This document shows, one piece after another, positions 1-7,163 of a stretch of 7,259 bases of DNA (positions are counted from its first letter, which is position 1; the number at the start of each line of letters is the position of its first letter). Below the pieces are notes generated by a model that was not told the DNA's origin, made no database searches, and saw nothing but the letters and a program-made list of their open reading frames with translations. The position numbers and the translations under genes were made by a program. Origin of the DNA: JAFGPJ01 sp964439135 (GTDB lineage: Bacteria; Planctomycetota; Phycisphaerae; Sedimentisphaerales; Anaerobacaceae); the NCBI GenBank assembly GCA_964439135.1, contig CAYTNN010000228.1:1-7259 (forward strand), given 5' to 3'.

Positions 1-1
1 G

Positions 2-1255
2 CAAAGATGGTTCGGCTCCGGCAAACCTGAGATTGGTCAGGTCGTGAGAGTTGGAAAAGGAAGTCTCGTATTATTGTCGGGTGATCCGAGCCGAATCAGC
101 GATTATCTTGAAAAAGAGCTTGGGCCGGAAATCGCCGTCTCCGATGATCTTAAACCGCTCCGCGTAACGCACCGCCGGACGAATGATGCAGATTATTTTC
201 TTCTGTTTAACGACTCGGACGAATTCATTGCCGGCCAGGCGAATCTTACAGGCAAGGGCGAACCGATCCTGGTAGATATGGATACCGGGAAATCTTATTC
301 GGGTGCTGTTGGTCATTCCGGTCTGGAAGTCCGGCTTCGGCCGCACCAGTCGATGTGTGTTATATATTCTACCGGCAAGATGGATTTGCCGGCCTGGAAC
401 TGCGAGCGCCCGCGGGGCAATAAGCTCGATCTGTCGGAAGGGTGGACTATCCAGCTTGTTGGTTCCGACCTCGATGATAAATGGGAAAGCTCTATCGGCG
501 TCACGAGCTTGCAGCTTCCGGTCTTCCGCGTCAAAAAACGAGATTTTAAGAATATCCCGGATTGGACGGACGCCGAGTACTCCGATTGTGAATGGGACAG
601 AATCCACGTCCTTCGCGATGCCGGTCTTTTCACGGATGCCTCGTCTATCCTGCTGCGGGCTGTGTTGCCGCCTGGTGCCGCGGCACTAAAAAGACCGCTG
701 CCCGTCACCGGAGAATATGCCGTTTGGATCAACGGCCGACTGGTAGAGAAAAATCTTGGTCCCCAGGTTTCTGAAAATAAGCAGATTGATCTTGAGGACC
801 TGCTTATCGACGGCAGCAATATCCTCGCCATCGAAACATATTCGCACCACGGCCCGGCCGGCCTGTCTGGTCCGATAGAATTGATTTGCGGACCGACTAA
901 GATAGACCGCGTGAAGTCATGGGAAGAACTCGGTTTTGGCTTCTATTCTGGACGCGTGCTTTACAGCAGGACACTCAATATTGATAGTCGGTTCAAAAGG
1001 GCATGGCTGGACCTGGGACGAGTGCAGCATTATGTCGAGGTCTACATCAACGGACGGCTTGCTGACACTCTGTTGTGGCCGCCGTACGAACTCGACGTCA
1101 CTGAGTATCTCAGCGAAGGCCGGAACGAGCTTGTACTTGTCACAGCCAACTCTATTGCCAACCGGTTTGCCTGGGATATATGGGGAACGCGCGGCACGGC
1201 CAGGGCGGAGCCTTCCGGAATACTGGGGCCGGCATTTCTCTGGCTGGAGAAATAA
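2..1255 (+). CDS. GH106-like alpha-L-rhamnosidase, C-terminal part (5' end outside window)
   Basis: The reading frame is open from the first bases with no stop, so this is the 3' end of a longer gene (417 codons visible). The GTG at 44 has no convincing ribosome site and is probably internal. Counting from that GTG, residues 1-110 look like the end of a catalytic barrel plus a beta-sandwich (YFLLFNDSDEF, then EPILVDMDTGKSY), a pattern I associate with GH106 enzymes. Two jelly-roll, galactose-binding-like modules follow. The first (about 188-283) contains YAVWINGRLVE and DGSNILAIETY. The second (about 290-403) contains LDLGRVQHYVEVYINGRLA, PPYELDVTEYL and GRNELVLVTANS. GH106 members typically remove terminal alpha-L-rhamnose from pectin or other glycans, using residues in the N-terminal barrel, which is not visible here. 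The gene ends in TAA 30 bases before the next gene on the same strand, suggesting one operon. A GH2-like or other enzyme with the same accessory modules is the main alternative. The glycosidase call is fairly firm; the family is moderate. Confidence 0.65.
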   Translation, partial: QRWFGSGKPEIGQVVRVGKGSLVLLSGDPSRISDYLEKELGPEIAVSDDLKPLRVTHRRTNDADYFLLFNDSDEFIAGQANLTGKGEPILVDMDTGKSYSGAVGHSGLEVRLRPHQSMCVIYSTGKMDLPAWNCERPRGNKLDLSEGWTIQLVGSDLDDKWESSIGVTSLQLPVFRVKKRDFKNIPDWTDAEYSDCEWDRIHVLRDAGLFTDASSILLRAVLPPGAAALKRPLPVTGEYAVWINGRLVEKNLGPQVSENKQIDLEDLLIDGSNILAIETYSHHGPAGLSGPIELICGPTKIDRVKSWEELGFGFYSGRVLYSRTLNIDSRFKRAWLDLGRVQHYVEVYINGRLADTLLWPPYELDVTEYLSEGRNELVLVTANSIANRFAWDIWGTRGTARAEPSGILGPAFLWLEK

Positions 1256-1273
1256 CAGAACATGACAAACAGG

Positions 1274-1279
1274 AAGGAG
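1274..1279 (+). promoter_or_regulatory. Ribosome binding site AAGGAG deciding the start at 1286
   Basis: AAGGAG lies six bases before the ATG at 1286. An in-frame ATG at 1262 would add eight residues (MTNRKEHL), but it has no comparable site and would put polar and charged residues ahead of the signal peptide. The 1286 start gives a classic MRK plus hydrophobic signal sequence. Confidence 0.8.
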
Positions 1280-1285
1280 CACCTC

Positions 1286-3418
1286 ATGAGGAAGTTATTG
1301 CTGACGATTCAAATTATTCTGATGATAATTTCCGCTGCCGCTGTTTGTGCCGGGCAGGATTCGGATAAAATCCGTATCGAGGCGCCGAGTGTTGAAGTGG
1401 GCAGATACGAGAAACTGGAGCTGCTCATTCGAGTGGACAGGCGATATGATAATCCGTTCGACCCGGAAGAGGTCGATATGGTTGTAATGTTGAAGACGCC
1501 GGGTGGTGAGCAATTGACACTGCCTGCGTTCTACTGCCAGGACTACGAGCGGCGGAAACTTAATCAGGGCCGCGAGCGGATGAATTGGTACTACCCCGTT
1601 GGTAACGGCACATGGAAGGCACGCTTTGCTCCGACACAGACGGGCTTGTATTTTGCCACAGCGCGGCTGAAAGATAAATCAGGCACGATTCATTCGCAGA
1701 GCATTCAATTCGAATGTGTGTCTTCTTCAAGCAAAGGATTCCTCCGTGTCTCCGGGAAAGATCCCCGTTTCATGGAGCTAAGCGACGGCACGCCCTTTTT
1801 TGCCATCGGTCAGAACCTGGCATTCATAGGCGAAGGCCAGCATGTCACTCTCTCCGGGGCTGAAGAGATTTTCGGCAAACTCGCTGCCAATGGAGCAAAC
1901 TTTCTTCGCATCTGGACCTGCTGCAACGATTGGGCAATGGCGATTGAGGCGAAGAAGAGCGCCTGGGACCGCTCGTGGAATCGCAGCGAGCGAATGGTTC
2001 CGGTCCCCGGCAGTGAAAACGATCCGGGCGCACGCAAATGTGTGAAGATGGACAACGGGTCGGTAACAGTCTCACCATCTCATCCGGTGGCTTTGCGGCC
2101 GAAGATGCGCTACACACTCACCGGGCGGTTCATGGCGGATGGTGCGACCGGGCTGCGGGTGAACGTTGGCCGCGATAATTGGGATATTCCCTTCGACTCG
2201 GCCGCCGGCAGAAAATGGCAGGATTTCAAACGGGAGTTTACAACCGGTGACAACGACTTCTGGCTCGGCCAGGTAACCCTGGGCCCAGTCGGTTCCGGCA
2301 CAGTCTGGCTGGACAAATTGTCTCTAAAAGAGACGCCGGACTCACCTGAGCTGCTGTGGGAGGCGGATATGAATCGGCCGATACTGGGTGTGTACAACCA
2401 GGTGGACTGTTTTATGCTGGATGAGCTTGTCGAAGCGGCGGAAAATAACGGCATCTACCTGATGTTGTGCATGCTGACCCGTGACCTGTACATGAAGCAT
2501 CTTACCGATGAGAGCAGCGGCGAATATCAGCAGGCGATTCAATATGCCAAAAAATTCATGCGCTATGCCGTAGCACGCTGGGGCTATTCGACCAGCGTGG
2601 CGGCCTGGGAGTATTTCAATGAGATCGATCCGGGCCTGCCGACCGATCGTTTCTATACCGAGGTTGGTGACTATCTATCACAGATCGACATCTACCACCA
2701 CCTTCGTGCAACAAGCACGTGGCACCCTTCGGTAAAAGACTGCCGCCACGCGTCTCTGGACATCGGCCAGTTGCATCGCTATATGCGTCCCGGCACCGAA
2801 GAGGAGTACAAGGACGAGGTCGCAGTAGTGATCGACAGGGCGCAGTTTTTGAGAAAGCATGCCCCGAACAAGCCGGCATTGATTGCCGAATTCGGACTGG
2901 CCGATACCAAATGGGGCCTGAGCGATTATATGAAGCAGGACACCGAAGGCGTGCATTTCCATACTTCGCTCTGGGCTTCGGCGTTCGCGGATACTTCCGG
3001 CACGGCGATGTTCTGGTGGTGGGAACTGCTCGACCAGCAGGATGCCTACAGGCACTACCGGCCGCTGTCGGCATTTTTGGCGGACGTCTGCTTTGCGGGA
3101 CTCCGGCAGACAAACGCCGCCGCATCCGGCGAGCGACTTCGAGTATTGGGTTATCAGGGCGATGATTGTGCATACATCTGGATTTTCGATAGCCAGGCTA
3201 CGTGGTGGAATCAGATCGTCGACAAAAAGCAGCCGGCGCCGGTTACAGACGCTTCAATCGAAATCCGGGGACTCCGGCCCGGGAAGTATCGGCTCGAATG
3301 GTGGGATACCTACGAGGGCAGAACTATCCGAACCGAACAAGTTTCATGTACGCAAGCCCTCTTGCAGATTTCAGTACCATCATTCAATCGGGATATCGCG
3401 TGCAAAATAAGGCAGTGA
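1286..3418 (+). CDS. Secreted DUF5060-containing GH5-like (clan GH-A) glycoside hydrolase with barrel insertion
   Basis: The 710-residue product begins with a signal peptide (MRKLLLTIQIILMIISAAAVCA, likely cleaved after residue 22), so it should act outside the cytoplasm. Residues about 27-145 form a beta-rich DUF5060-type domain (NPFDPEEVDMVV, GTWKARFAPTQTGLYFATA). A clan GH-A barrel starts near 152 (FLRVSGKDPRFMELSDGTPF) and has FLRIW (Arg208), the acid/base motif WEYFNEID (Asn445-Glu446), QLHRY (His497) and the nucleophile motif IAEFG (Glu535), then FWWWEL near 577. This is a retaining beta-glycosidase layout. Residues about 236-350 form an inserted beta-rich module resembling a carbohydrate-binding domain (RYTLTGRFMADGATGLRVNV, GTVWLDKLSLKE). 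Residues about 616-710 look like a C-terminal beta-sandwich (LRPGKYRLEWWDTYEG). The substrate is not readable; cellulase-like, mannanase-like or beta-galactosidase activities are all possible. It lies 30 bases after the GH106-like gene and probably shares its transcript. Confidence 0.85.
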   Translation: MRKLLLTIQIILMIISAAAVCAGQDSDKIRIEAPSVEVGRYEKLELLIRVDRRYDNPFDPEEVDMVVMLKTPGGEQLTLPAFYCQDYERRKLNQGRERMNWYYPVGNGTWKARFAPTQTGLYFATARLKDKSGTIHSQSIQFECVSSSSKGFLRVSGKDPRFMELSDGTPFFAIGQNLAFIGEGQHVTLSGAEEIFGKLAANGANFLRIWTCCNDWAMAIEAKKSAWDRSWNRSERMVPVPGSENDPGARKCVKMDNGSVTVSPSHPVALRPKMRYTLTGRFMADGATGLRVNVGRDNWDIPFDSAAGRKWQDFKREFTTGDNDFWLGQVTLGPVGSGTVWLDKLSLKETPDSPELLWEADMNRPILGVYNQVDCFMLDELVEAAENNGIYLMLCMLTRDLYMKHLTDESSGEYQQAIQYAKKFMRYAVARWGYSTSVAAWEYFNEIDPGLPTDRFYTEVGDYLSQIDIYHHLRATSTWHPSVKDCRHASLDIGQLHRYMRPGTEEEYKDEVAVVIDRAQFLRKHAPNKPALIAEFGLADTKWGLSDYMKQDTEGVHFHTSLWASAFADTSGTAMFWWWELLDQQDAYRHYRPLSAFLADVCFAGLRQTNAAASGERLRVLGYQGDDCAYIWIFDSQATWWNQIVDKKQPAPVTDASIEIRGLRPGKYRLEWWDTYEGRTIRTEQVSCTQALLQISVPSFNRDIACKIRQ

Positions 3419-3720
3419 CCGTAAGTACAAAACTCGCCGGATATATTCCGAATTCGAATTATTTGTTATACCAATCATAATAATAATTCCATTTAGTTTG
3501 AGCCGTTTTGGCAGATGAAAGCTAAAACTCTTGCACTGTCCGAGGTGCTTACAGAAAGATATCATCGGCTCTAATTAAATGAGATTGATACTACAGCAAA
3601 ACAGCGGGGTAATTACAATTTGAAGTTTTTGTAACTACCCTAAAACACAAGCAGTTCCAAACAACGCAAATGGCTCAAAAGGGGTAGAAGGGCGAGAGCA
3701 TATTTCGGCATGGTCTTTTC
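3419..3720. other. AT-rich intergenic region between convergent operons
   Basis: This stretch of about 300 bases separates the stop codons of the plus-strand glycosidase and the minus-strand usp gene. I see no credible coding region or RNA gene. Its main structure is the hairpin at 3607-3640. Smaller items are a weak hairpin at 3438-3450 (CGGA, five-base loop, TCCG) and a 10-base palindrome AATTCGAATT that follows it directly. Neither resembles a strong terminator, so where the glycosidase transcript ends is unclear. Confidence 0.6.
3607..3640 (-). terminator. Hairpin, possible terminator of the TRAP-usp operon
   Basis: The arms GGGTAATTACAA (3607-3618) and TTGTAACTACCC (3629-3640) flank a 10-base loop. 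Read as plus-strand RNA there is one A-C mismatch. Read as minus-strand RNA that position becomes a G-U pair, so all 12 pairs form. It lies about 80 bases beyond the usp stop. On the minus strand the hairpin is followed by CGCTGTTTT, a short and delayed T-run, so it is at best a weak intrinsic terminator. It might act in both directions. Confidence 0.4.
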
Positions 3721-4212
3721 TCAGGAGCTGCTTAGCCTTTCGCGGTAACTAAGCGGCACCACGAGGACCGCGCTGTCAGCCTTGCGGACAACCTTCTCAG
3801 TGACGTTTCCGAAGAAAGCTTCCTGAAGGGCGTTATGACCCTGCCGCCCCATGACGATCAGGTCGATCTGGTTTTCGCGGGTAAAATTGAGGATTTCCTG
3901 GTAGTCTTTTCCGATGCGGAACTCGACCTTCAGTTCCAGGTCCTTGGGCAGCCTTGATCGATAGGTCTGATCGATTCGTTCGTTAATGTCATGTTGGGCT
4001 TTGGCGTCGACACCCTCCACTTCATAGATATACGACTTCCAGAACTGAGCTTCCGTCTCTGGAACAACATGGAGGAGATATAGCTGACTGCCGGGGCGGC
4101 GGATTGCTGCATCGACAGCAAAATTGAACGCGAAATTCGCATTTTCCGAGAAATCGGTGCAGAACAGGATACGCTGAAAAGTCGTATCTGTGGGCTTAAG
4201 AGAATTTGTCAT
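3721..4212 (-). CDS. UspA-family universal stress protein linked to the TRAP transporter
   Basis: A cytoplasmic, single-domain Usp protein of 163 residues, near the usual family length. The N-terminal strand is RILFCTDFSENANFAFNFA, with the Asp typical of nucleotide-binding Usp proteins. LYLLHVVPE forms the second strand. IDLIVMGRQGHNALQEAFFG carries the ATP-binding glycine pattern G-x2-G-x9-G, followed by Asn instead of the common Ser/Thr, then VTEKVVRKADSAVLVVP. ATP or AMP binding is therefore likely. Two in-frame ATGs exist, at 4218 and 4212. The AGGAGG at 4221-4226 is only two bases from the first and eight from the second, so I chose 4212. The gene follows dctM by about 40 bases on the same strand. 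In Halomonas the Usp protein TeaD is encoded with TRAP genes teaABC and modulates uptake; a similar role here is inference. Confidence 0.9.
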   Translation of the reverse strand: MTNSLKPTDTTFQRILFCTDFSENANFAFNFAVDAAIRRPGSQLYLLHVVPETEAQFWKSYIYEVEGVDAKAQHDINERIDQTYRSRLPKDLELKVEFRIGKDYQEILNFTRENQIDLIVMGRQGHNALQEAFFGNVTEKVVRKADSAVLVVPLSYRERLSSS

Positions 4213-4220
4213 CTTCATAG

Positions 4221-4226
4221 CCTCCT
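4221..4226 (-). promoter_or_regulatory. Ribosome binding site AGGAGG of the usp gene
   Basis: A perfect AGGAGG on the minus strand sits just before two closely spaced in-frame ATGs (ATG-AAG-ATG). Spacing is two bases to the first and eight to the second, which favours initiation at 4212. Its strength suggests the usp protein is translated independently of dctM. Confidence 0.75.
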
Positions 4227-4252
4227 AATGGTTCTTGGCCGCACTGCTTTTT

Positions 4253-5554
4253 CTACTTCACCAAATTGGGGAGCCACAGGCATAGCTGGGGAAATGCGAT
4301 CAGGATGATCGCGGCAATAACCAGGGCTGCAAGAAACGGCAGGGCCCCTCGAAATATAGTCTGCAAAGGAACGTCCCGCGCAATGCCGCTGACCACGTAA
4401 ACGCACACGCCAACCGGCGGGGAAATCACGCCCATCTGCGTGACTACTACGATAATCACACCGAACCATATCGGATCGAAACCGAGTTGCATGACGACCG
4501 GGTAGAAGATGGGGATTGTCAGAAGGATAAGCGCCAGAGCATCGACAAAGCAGCCGACCAAAAGATAAAACAGGATAATCAATCCCATTATGACCCAACC
4601 CGGGAGGGGCAATATCGCAAGCGACGAGGCCAGCTCGTAAGGAATACGCGTCACCGCCAGGAAGTGCCCAAAGATGACTGCTCCGGTGACGATGATCATG
4701 ACCATGCATGAGGTTCGGACCGTCTCCTGTAGAGATCGAGTCAACATCTTCAGGGTCAACTGGCGTTTGGTTGCTGCTATGACCAGGCTGCCGGCGGCGC
4801 CAATGGCGGCCGCTTCGGTAGGTGTGAAGAAGCCTCCAAACATACCGCCGATGACAATAATGAACAAGATGAGCGTTTCAGAGACTCCGGCTAAGGATGC
4901 GAACTTGGCTTTCCAGCTAACCCGCTGTCCGGTTGGTCCCAGGTGTGGGTGAAGCTTGCAGTTCAGGTATATCGTCAGGCAGAAGAGAAAGGCTATGAGC
5001 AGGCCCGGGACAATCCCTGCGATAAACAGCTTGCCCACCGATTGTTCGGTCATTATCGCATAAACAATAAAAACGACACTGGGAGGAATCAGCATCCCCA
5101 GGCTTCCTCCGGCGGCAACGGCTCCACAAGCGAGTTCCATGTCGTACTTGTAGCGTTTCATTTCCGGCAGGGCTACTGAGGCCATAGTTGCCGCGGTGGC
5201 GGGCCCTGAGCCGCAAATGGCGCCGAAAGCGGTGCAGGCCCCTACGGTGGACATGGCCAGGCCCCCGGGCAGTCTGCCCAACCAGTTATAGGCGGTATTG
5301 AAGAGGCGCCGGCTGATTCCGGCATGAAAGGAGATCTGGCCCATGAAGACAAAGAGGGGGATTACCGTTAAGGAGTAGGATGAAAACGTATCGTACAGGT
5401 CGATCGTAATCATGCTCATAGCCGCCCCGGGGGAGCGGATAACGGCGAAACCCAAAAAACCGACAATGGCCATTGCAAAGGCCACCGGCATACTGGCAGC
5501 CAAAAGGGCAAGCAGCAGGACGCTACCGATGATGCCGATTTGAATTGGTGTCAT
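4253..5554 (-). CDS. dctM: TRAP transporter large permease subunit (DctM family)
   Basis: A 433-residue, strongly hydrophobic inner-membrane protein of normal family length, likely about 12 membrane segments. It is the ion-coupled transport subunit of a TRAP importer and works with the small subunit and the solute receptor. Family signatures run in order: IPLFVFMGQISFHAGI (residues 65-80), FGAICGSGPATAATMASVALPEM (110-132), GSLGMLIPPSVVFIVYA (150-166), GGFFTPTEAAAIGA (240-253), and VTQMGVISPPVGVCVYVVSG (371-390). The start ATG overlaps the dctQ stop as ATGA (5551-5554), implying coupled translation. An AGGAG at 5566-5570 lies inside dctQ, 11 bases upstream. The gene is intact. The substrate cannot be read from this subunit. 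Confidence 0.96.
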   Translation of the reverse strand: MTPIQIGIIGSVLLLALLAASMPVAFAMAIVGFLGFAVIRSPGAAMSMITIDLYDTFSSYSLTVIPLFVFMGQISFHAGISRRLFNTAYNWLGRLPGGLAMSTVGACTAFGAICGSGPATAATMASVALPEMKRYKYDMELACGAVAAGGSLGMLIPPSVVFIVYAIMTEQSVGKLFIAGIVPGLLIAFLFCLTIYLNCKLHPHLGPTGQRVSWKAKFASLAGVSETLILFIIVIGGMFGGFFTPTEAAAIGAAGSLVIAATKRQLTLKMLTRSLQETVRTSCMVMIIVTGAVIFGHFLAVTRIPYELASSLAILPLPGWVIMGLIILFYLLVGCFVDALALILLTIPIFYPVVMQLGFDPIWFGVIIVVVTQMGVISPPVGVCVYVVSGIARDVPLQTIFRGALPFLAALVIAAIILIAFPQLCLWLPNLVK

Positions 5555-6084
5555 GGTTTGATCATCTCCTGACCCGGATGGACGAGGTTATACCCGATCA
5601 CAAGGACGACGATACCGCAACAGAAACCGATCACATAAGGGATCCAGAAGACGGGAAGCTGGAGGGTTTGGCTGACCTGGCCGATCCGATAAAGGTTCAG
5701 GCCGTAGATAAAGCTGCGCCAACTTAGGAACGCAAACAGCGTCATTCCCATGAGGCGGATTATTGTATCGACAACGATGCGGCCGCGGTGGTTGAGCTTG
5801 TGGAAAAAGTACTCGATAGCCACATGCCCTTTGACTGCGGTAGTATACGGAAGGGTGGCAGCCAGAGTCAGGGCACCGGTAATTTTGACAATATCGTAGG
5901 CGCCAAAAAGCGAACGGTTGATCCCCGGCAGACGTAAAATCACGTCTATACAGGTCACGGCGACCATTGTCAATACACCTAATCCGGCCAACACAACAAG
6001 GATATGCACAATGAGACAGAGCATCCGCGAGTATAAGCTAAAGACGGCCCCGCTTGCCCCATTGAGACCCGTCGATTGTTTCAT
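5551..6084 (-). CDS. dctQ: TRAP transporter small permease subunit (DctQ family)
   Basis: A 177-residue membrane protein, normal size for DctQ, with four predicted membrane segments at about 21-49, 63-82, 104-127 and 144-165. The motif TTAVKGHVAIEYFFHKL (81-97) after the second segment matches the conserved KGHV-type loop of this family. The small subunit pairs with DctM in the inner membrane and is needed for transport. Its ATG is separated from the dctP stop by only TAG, a second in-frame stop. No strong Shine-Dalgarno is visible, so translation probably depends on ribosomes finishing dctP. The stop codon overlaps the dctM start. Confidence 0.94.
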   Translation of the reverse strand: MKQSTGLNGASGAVFSLYSRMLCLIVHILVVLAGLGVLTMVAVTCIDVILRLPGINRSLFGAYDIVKITGALTLAATLPYTTAVKGHVAIEYFFHKLNHRGRIVVDTIIRLMGMTLFAFLSWRSFIYGLNLYRIGQVSQTLQLPVFWIPYVIGFCCGIVVLVIGYNLVHPGQEMIKP

Positions 6085-6087
6085 CTA

Positions 6088-7131
6088 CTATTCTGCTTTC
6101 GTTGATAGTTCCTCAATCAGGCTTTTTACATCAGCGAGGAATTCCTTGCCGGGCAGGCCCTGCTCGGCCGTCTTGGTGATATATTCATCAAGAATCGGCT
6201 TTACCGCGTCTTTCCACTGCTGTTTCTCCTCTTCGGAAAGCTTGATCACCTCGCGTTCAAGCTTATTGATGAAAGCCATACCTTCCTCGTCGGCCTGGTC
6301 CCACGCCTGGCCGTGTTTGTCGACCCATTCATTGCTCACTTGCGTGACTATTTCCTGCAACTCAGGGCTGAGGCGATCCCAGGCGCTCATATTCATCACA
6401 ACGAACATGGCTGTGGTATAGCCAATGACTGATGTATCGGTAATGGAGTTGATGACCTCGCCCTGCTTCCAACCTTTGAGTGTCTCTACCGGACAGAAGG
6501 TTGCTTCAACAACGCCTTTCTGCAGGGCTTCGTAGGTTTCGGGTTGACTCATCGCGACGGGTGTGCCGCCGAGACTTTGTACGATTTTGGAAGACAAGCC
6601 GGTCGCTCGTACCTTCATGCCGGCCAGATCCTTAAGTTCACGGACGGGTTTTCGAGAAGCAAGAATCCCGGGCCCGTGTGCATGAATATACAACACATGC
6701 ACGTCCGAGACCTCCTTGGGCTTGTATTTGCGGACCATTTCAGTAGCGACACGGGTAGCGACAAGACCGCTGGGATAGCCCAGGGGCAAGTCGATCCCTT
6801 CCAGCAGGCCAAAGCGTCCACGTGTATAGGCGAAGCAACTCATACCGATGTCCGACAGACCGTTAACTACTCCGTCATAGCACTGAGGCGCCTTGGTCAG
6901 GGTACCCGCCGGATAGATGGTGACCTTGACCTTGCCGTCGGTGCGTTTCTCGATCTCTTCGGCCCAGGCCTCGGCAGTCTTACACTGGATGTGTGAGGGC
7001 GGGAAAAAGATACTATAGGACAAATCAACTACCTTCTCCTTCTCCTGGTCCTCTGATCGGCGACAGCTTGAAAGTCCCACCGACAAAACCACACACGCAA
7101 CAACCAAAACAACTACATTCCACTTTTTCAT
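6088..7131 (-). CDS. dctP: TRAP transporter solute-binding lipoprotein (DctP family)
   Basis: A 347-residue extracytoplasmic substrate receptor that delivers its ligand to DctQM. The N-terminus is a lipoprotein signal: a hydrophobic stretch from residue 5 to 20, then the lipobox LSSC with the lipidated Cys at 23, followed by charged residues. The mature part has the family signatures VDLSYSIFFPPSH, KVKVTIYPAGTL, GMKVRATGLSSKIVQSLGGT (171-190), and PETYEALQKGVVEATFCPVETLKGWK (197-222). Arg175 sits where the conserved Arg of DctP proteins contacts a ligand carboxylate, so an organic or sugar acid is the likely substrate. The C-terminus (about 290-347) is rich in Glu and Lys and helical. AGGGAGA lies seven bases before the ATG. 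This is the first gene of the TRAP-usp operon. Confidence 0.95.
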   Translation of the reverse strand: MKKWNVVVLVVACVVLSVGLSSCRRSEDQEKEKVVDLSYSIFFPPSHIQCKTAEAWAEEIEKRTDGKVKVTIYPAGTLTKAPQCYDGVVNGLSDIGMSCFAYTRGRFGLLEGIDLPLGYPSGLVATRVATEMVRKYKPKEVSDVHVLYIHAHGPGILASRKPVRELKDLAGMKVRATGLSSKIVQSLGGTPVAMSQPETYEALQKGVVEATFCPVETLKGWKQGEVINSITDTSVIGYTTAMFVVMNMSAWDRLSPELQEIVTQVSNEWVDKHGQAWDQADEEGMAFINKLEREVIKLSEEEKQQWKDAVKPILDEYITKTAEQGLPGKEFLADVKSLIEELSTKAE

Positions 7132-7138
7132 AACATAA

Positions 7139-7145
7139 TCTCCCT
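7139..7145 (-). promoter_or_regulatory. Ribosome binding site AGGGAGA of dctP
   Basis: AGGGAGA on the minus strand is seven bases before the dctP ATG, with good spacing and match. It supports the start giving MKKWNVVV and the lipoprotein signal. Confidence 0.75.
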
Positions 7146-7163
7146 AAATACTGTTTTCGTTAA

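Noticed and set aside
71..831. Overlapping open frames on both strands inside the GH106-like gene, including minus-strand frames of 172-178 codons
   Set aside because: They are antisense or out of frame to a clearly protein-like sequence, have no domain-like pattern, and lack ribosome sites.
2616..3173. Minus-strand open frame of 185 codons inside the DUF5060 glycosidase
   Set aside because: Its product is Arg- and Pro-rich with no recognisable fold, typical of a shadow opposite a GC-rich gene; the plus-strand frame carries the catalytic motifs.
3438..3450. Small hairpin 20 bases after the glycosidase stop as its terminator
   Set aside because: The stem is only four pairs and no T-run follows directly, so it is too weak to call.
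3202..3480. Plus-strand open frame running past the glycosidase stop into the intergenic region
   Set aside because: Most of it overlaps the glycosidase in another frame, and its short tail has no protein-like features or ribosome site.
4215..4709. Minus-strand open frame of 164 codons overlapping dctM
   Set aside because: It is out of frame with dctM, whose family motifs run intact through the same bases, so no frameshift or second gene is needed.
5918..6421. Plus-strand open frame of 167 codons spanning the dctP-dctQ junction
   Set aside because: It is antisense to two intact TRAP genes; its Ser- and Cys-rich product looks like a shadow and has no supporting start signal.
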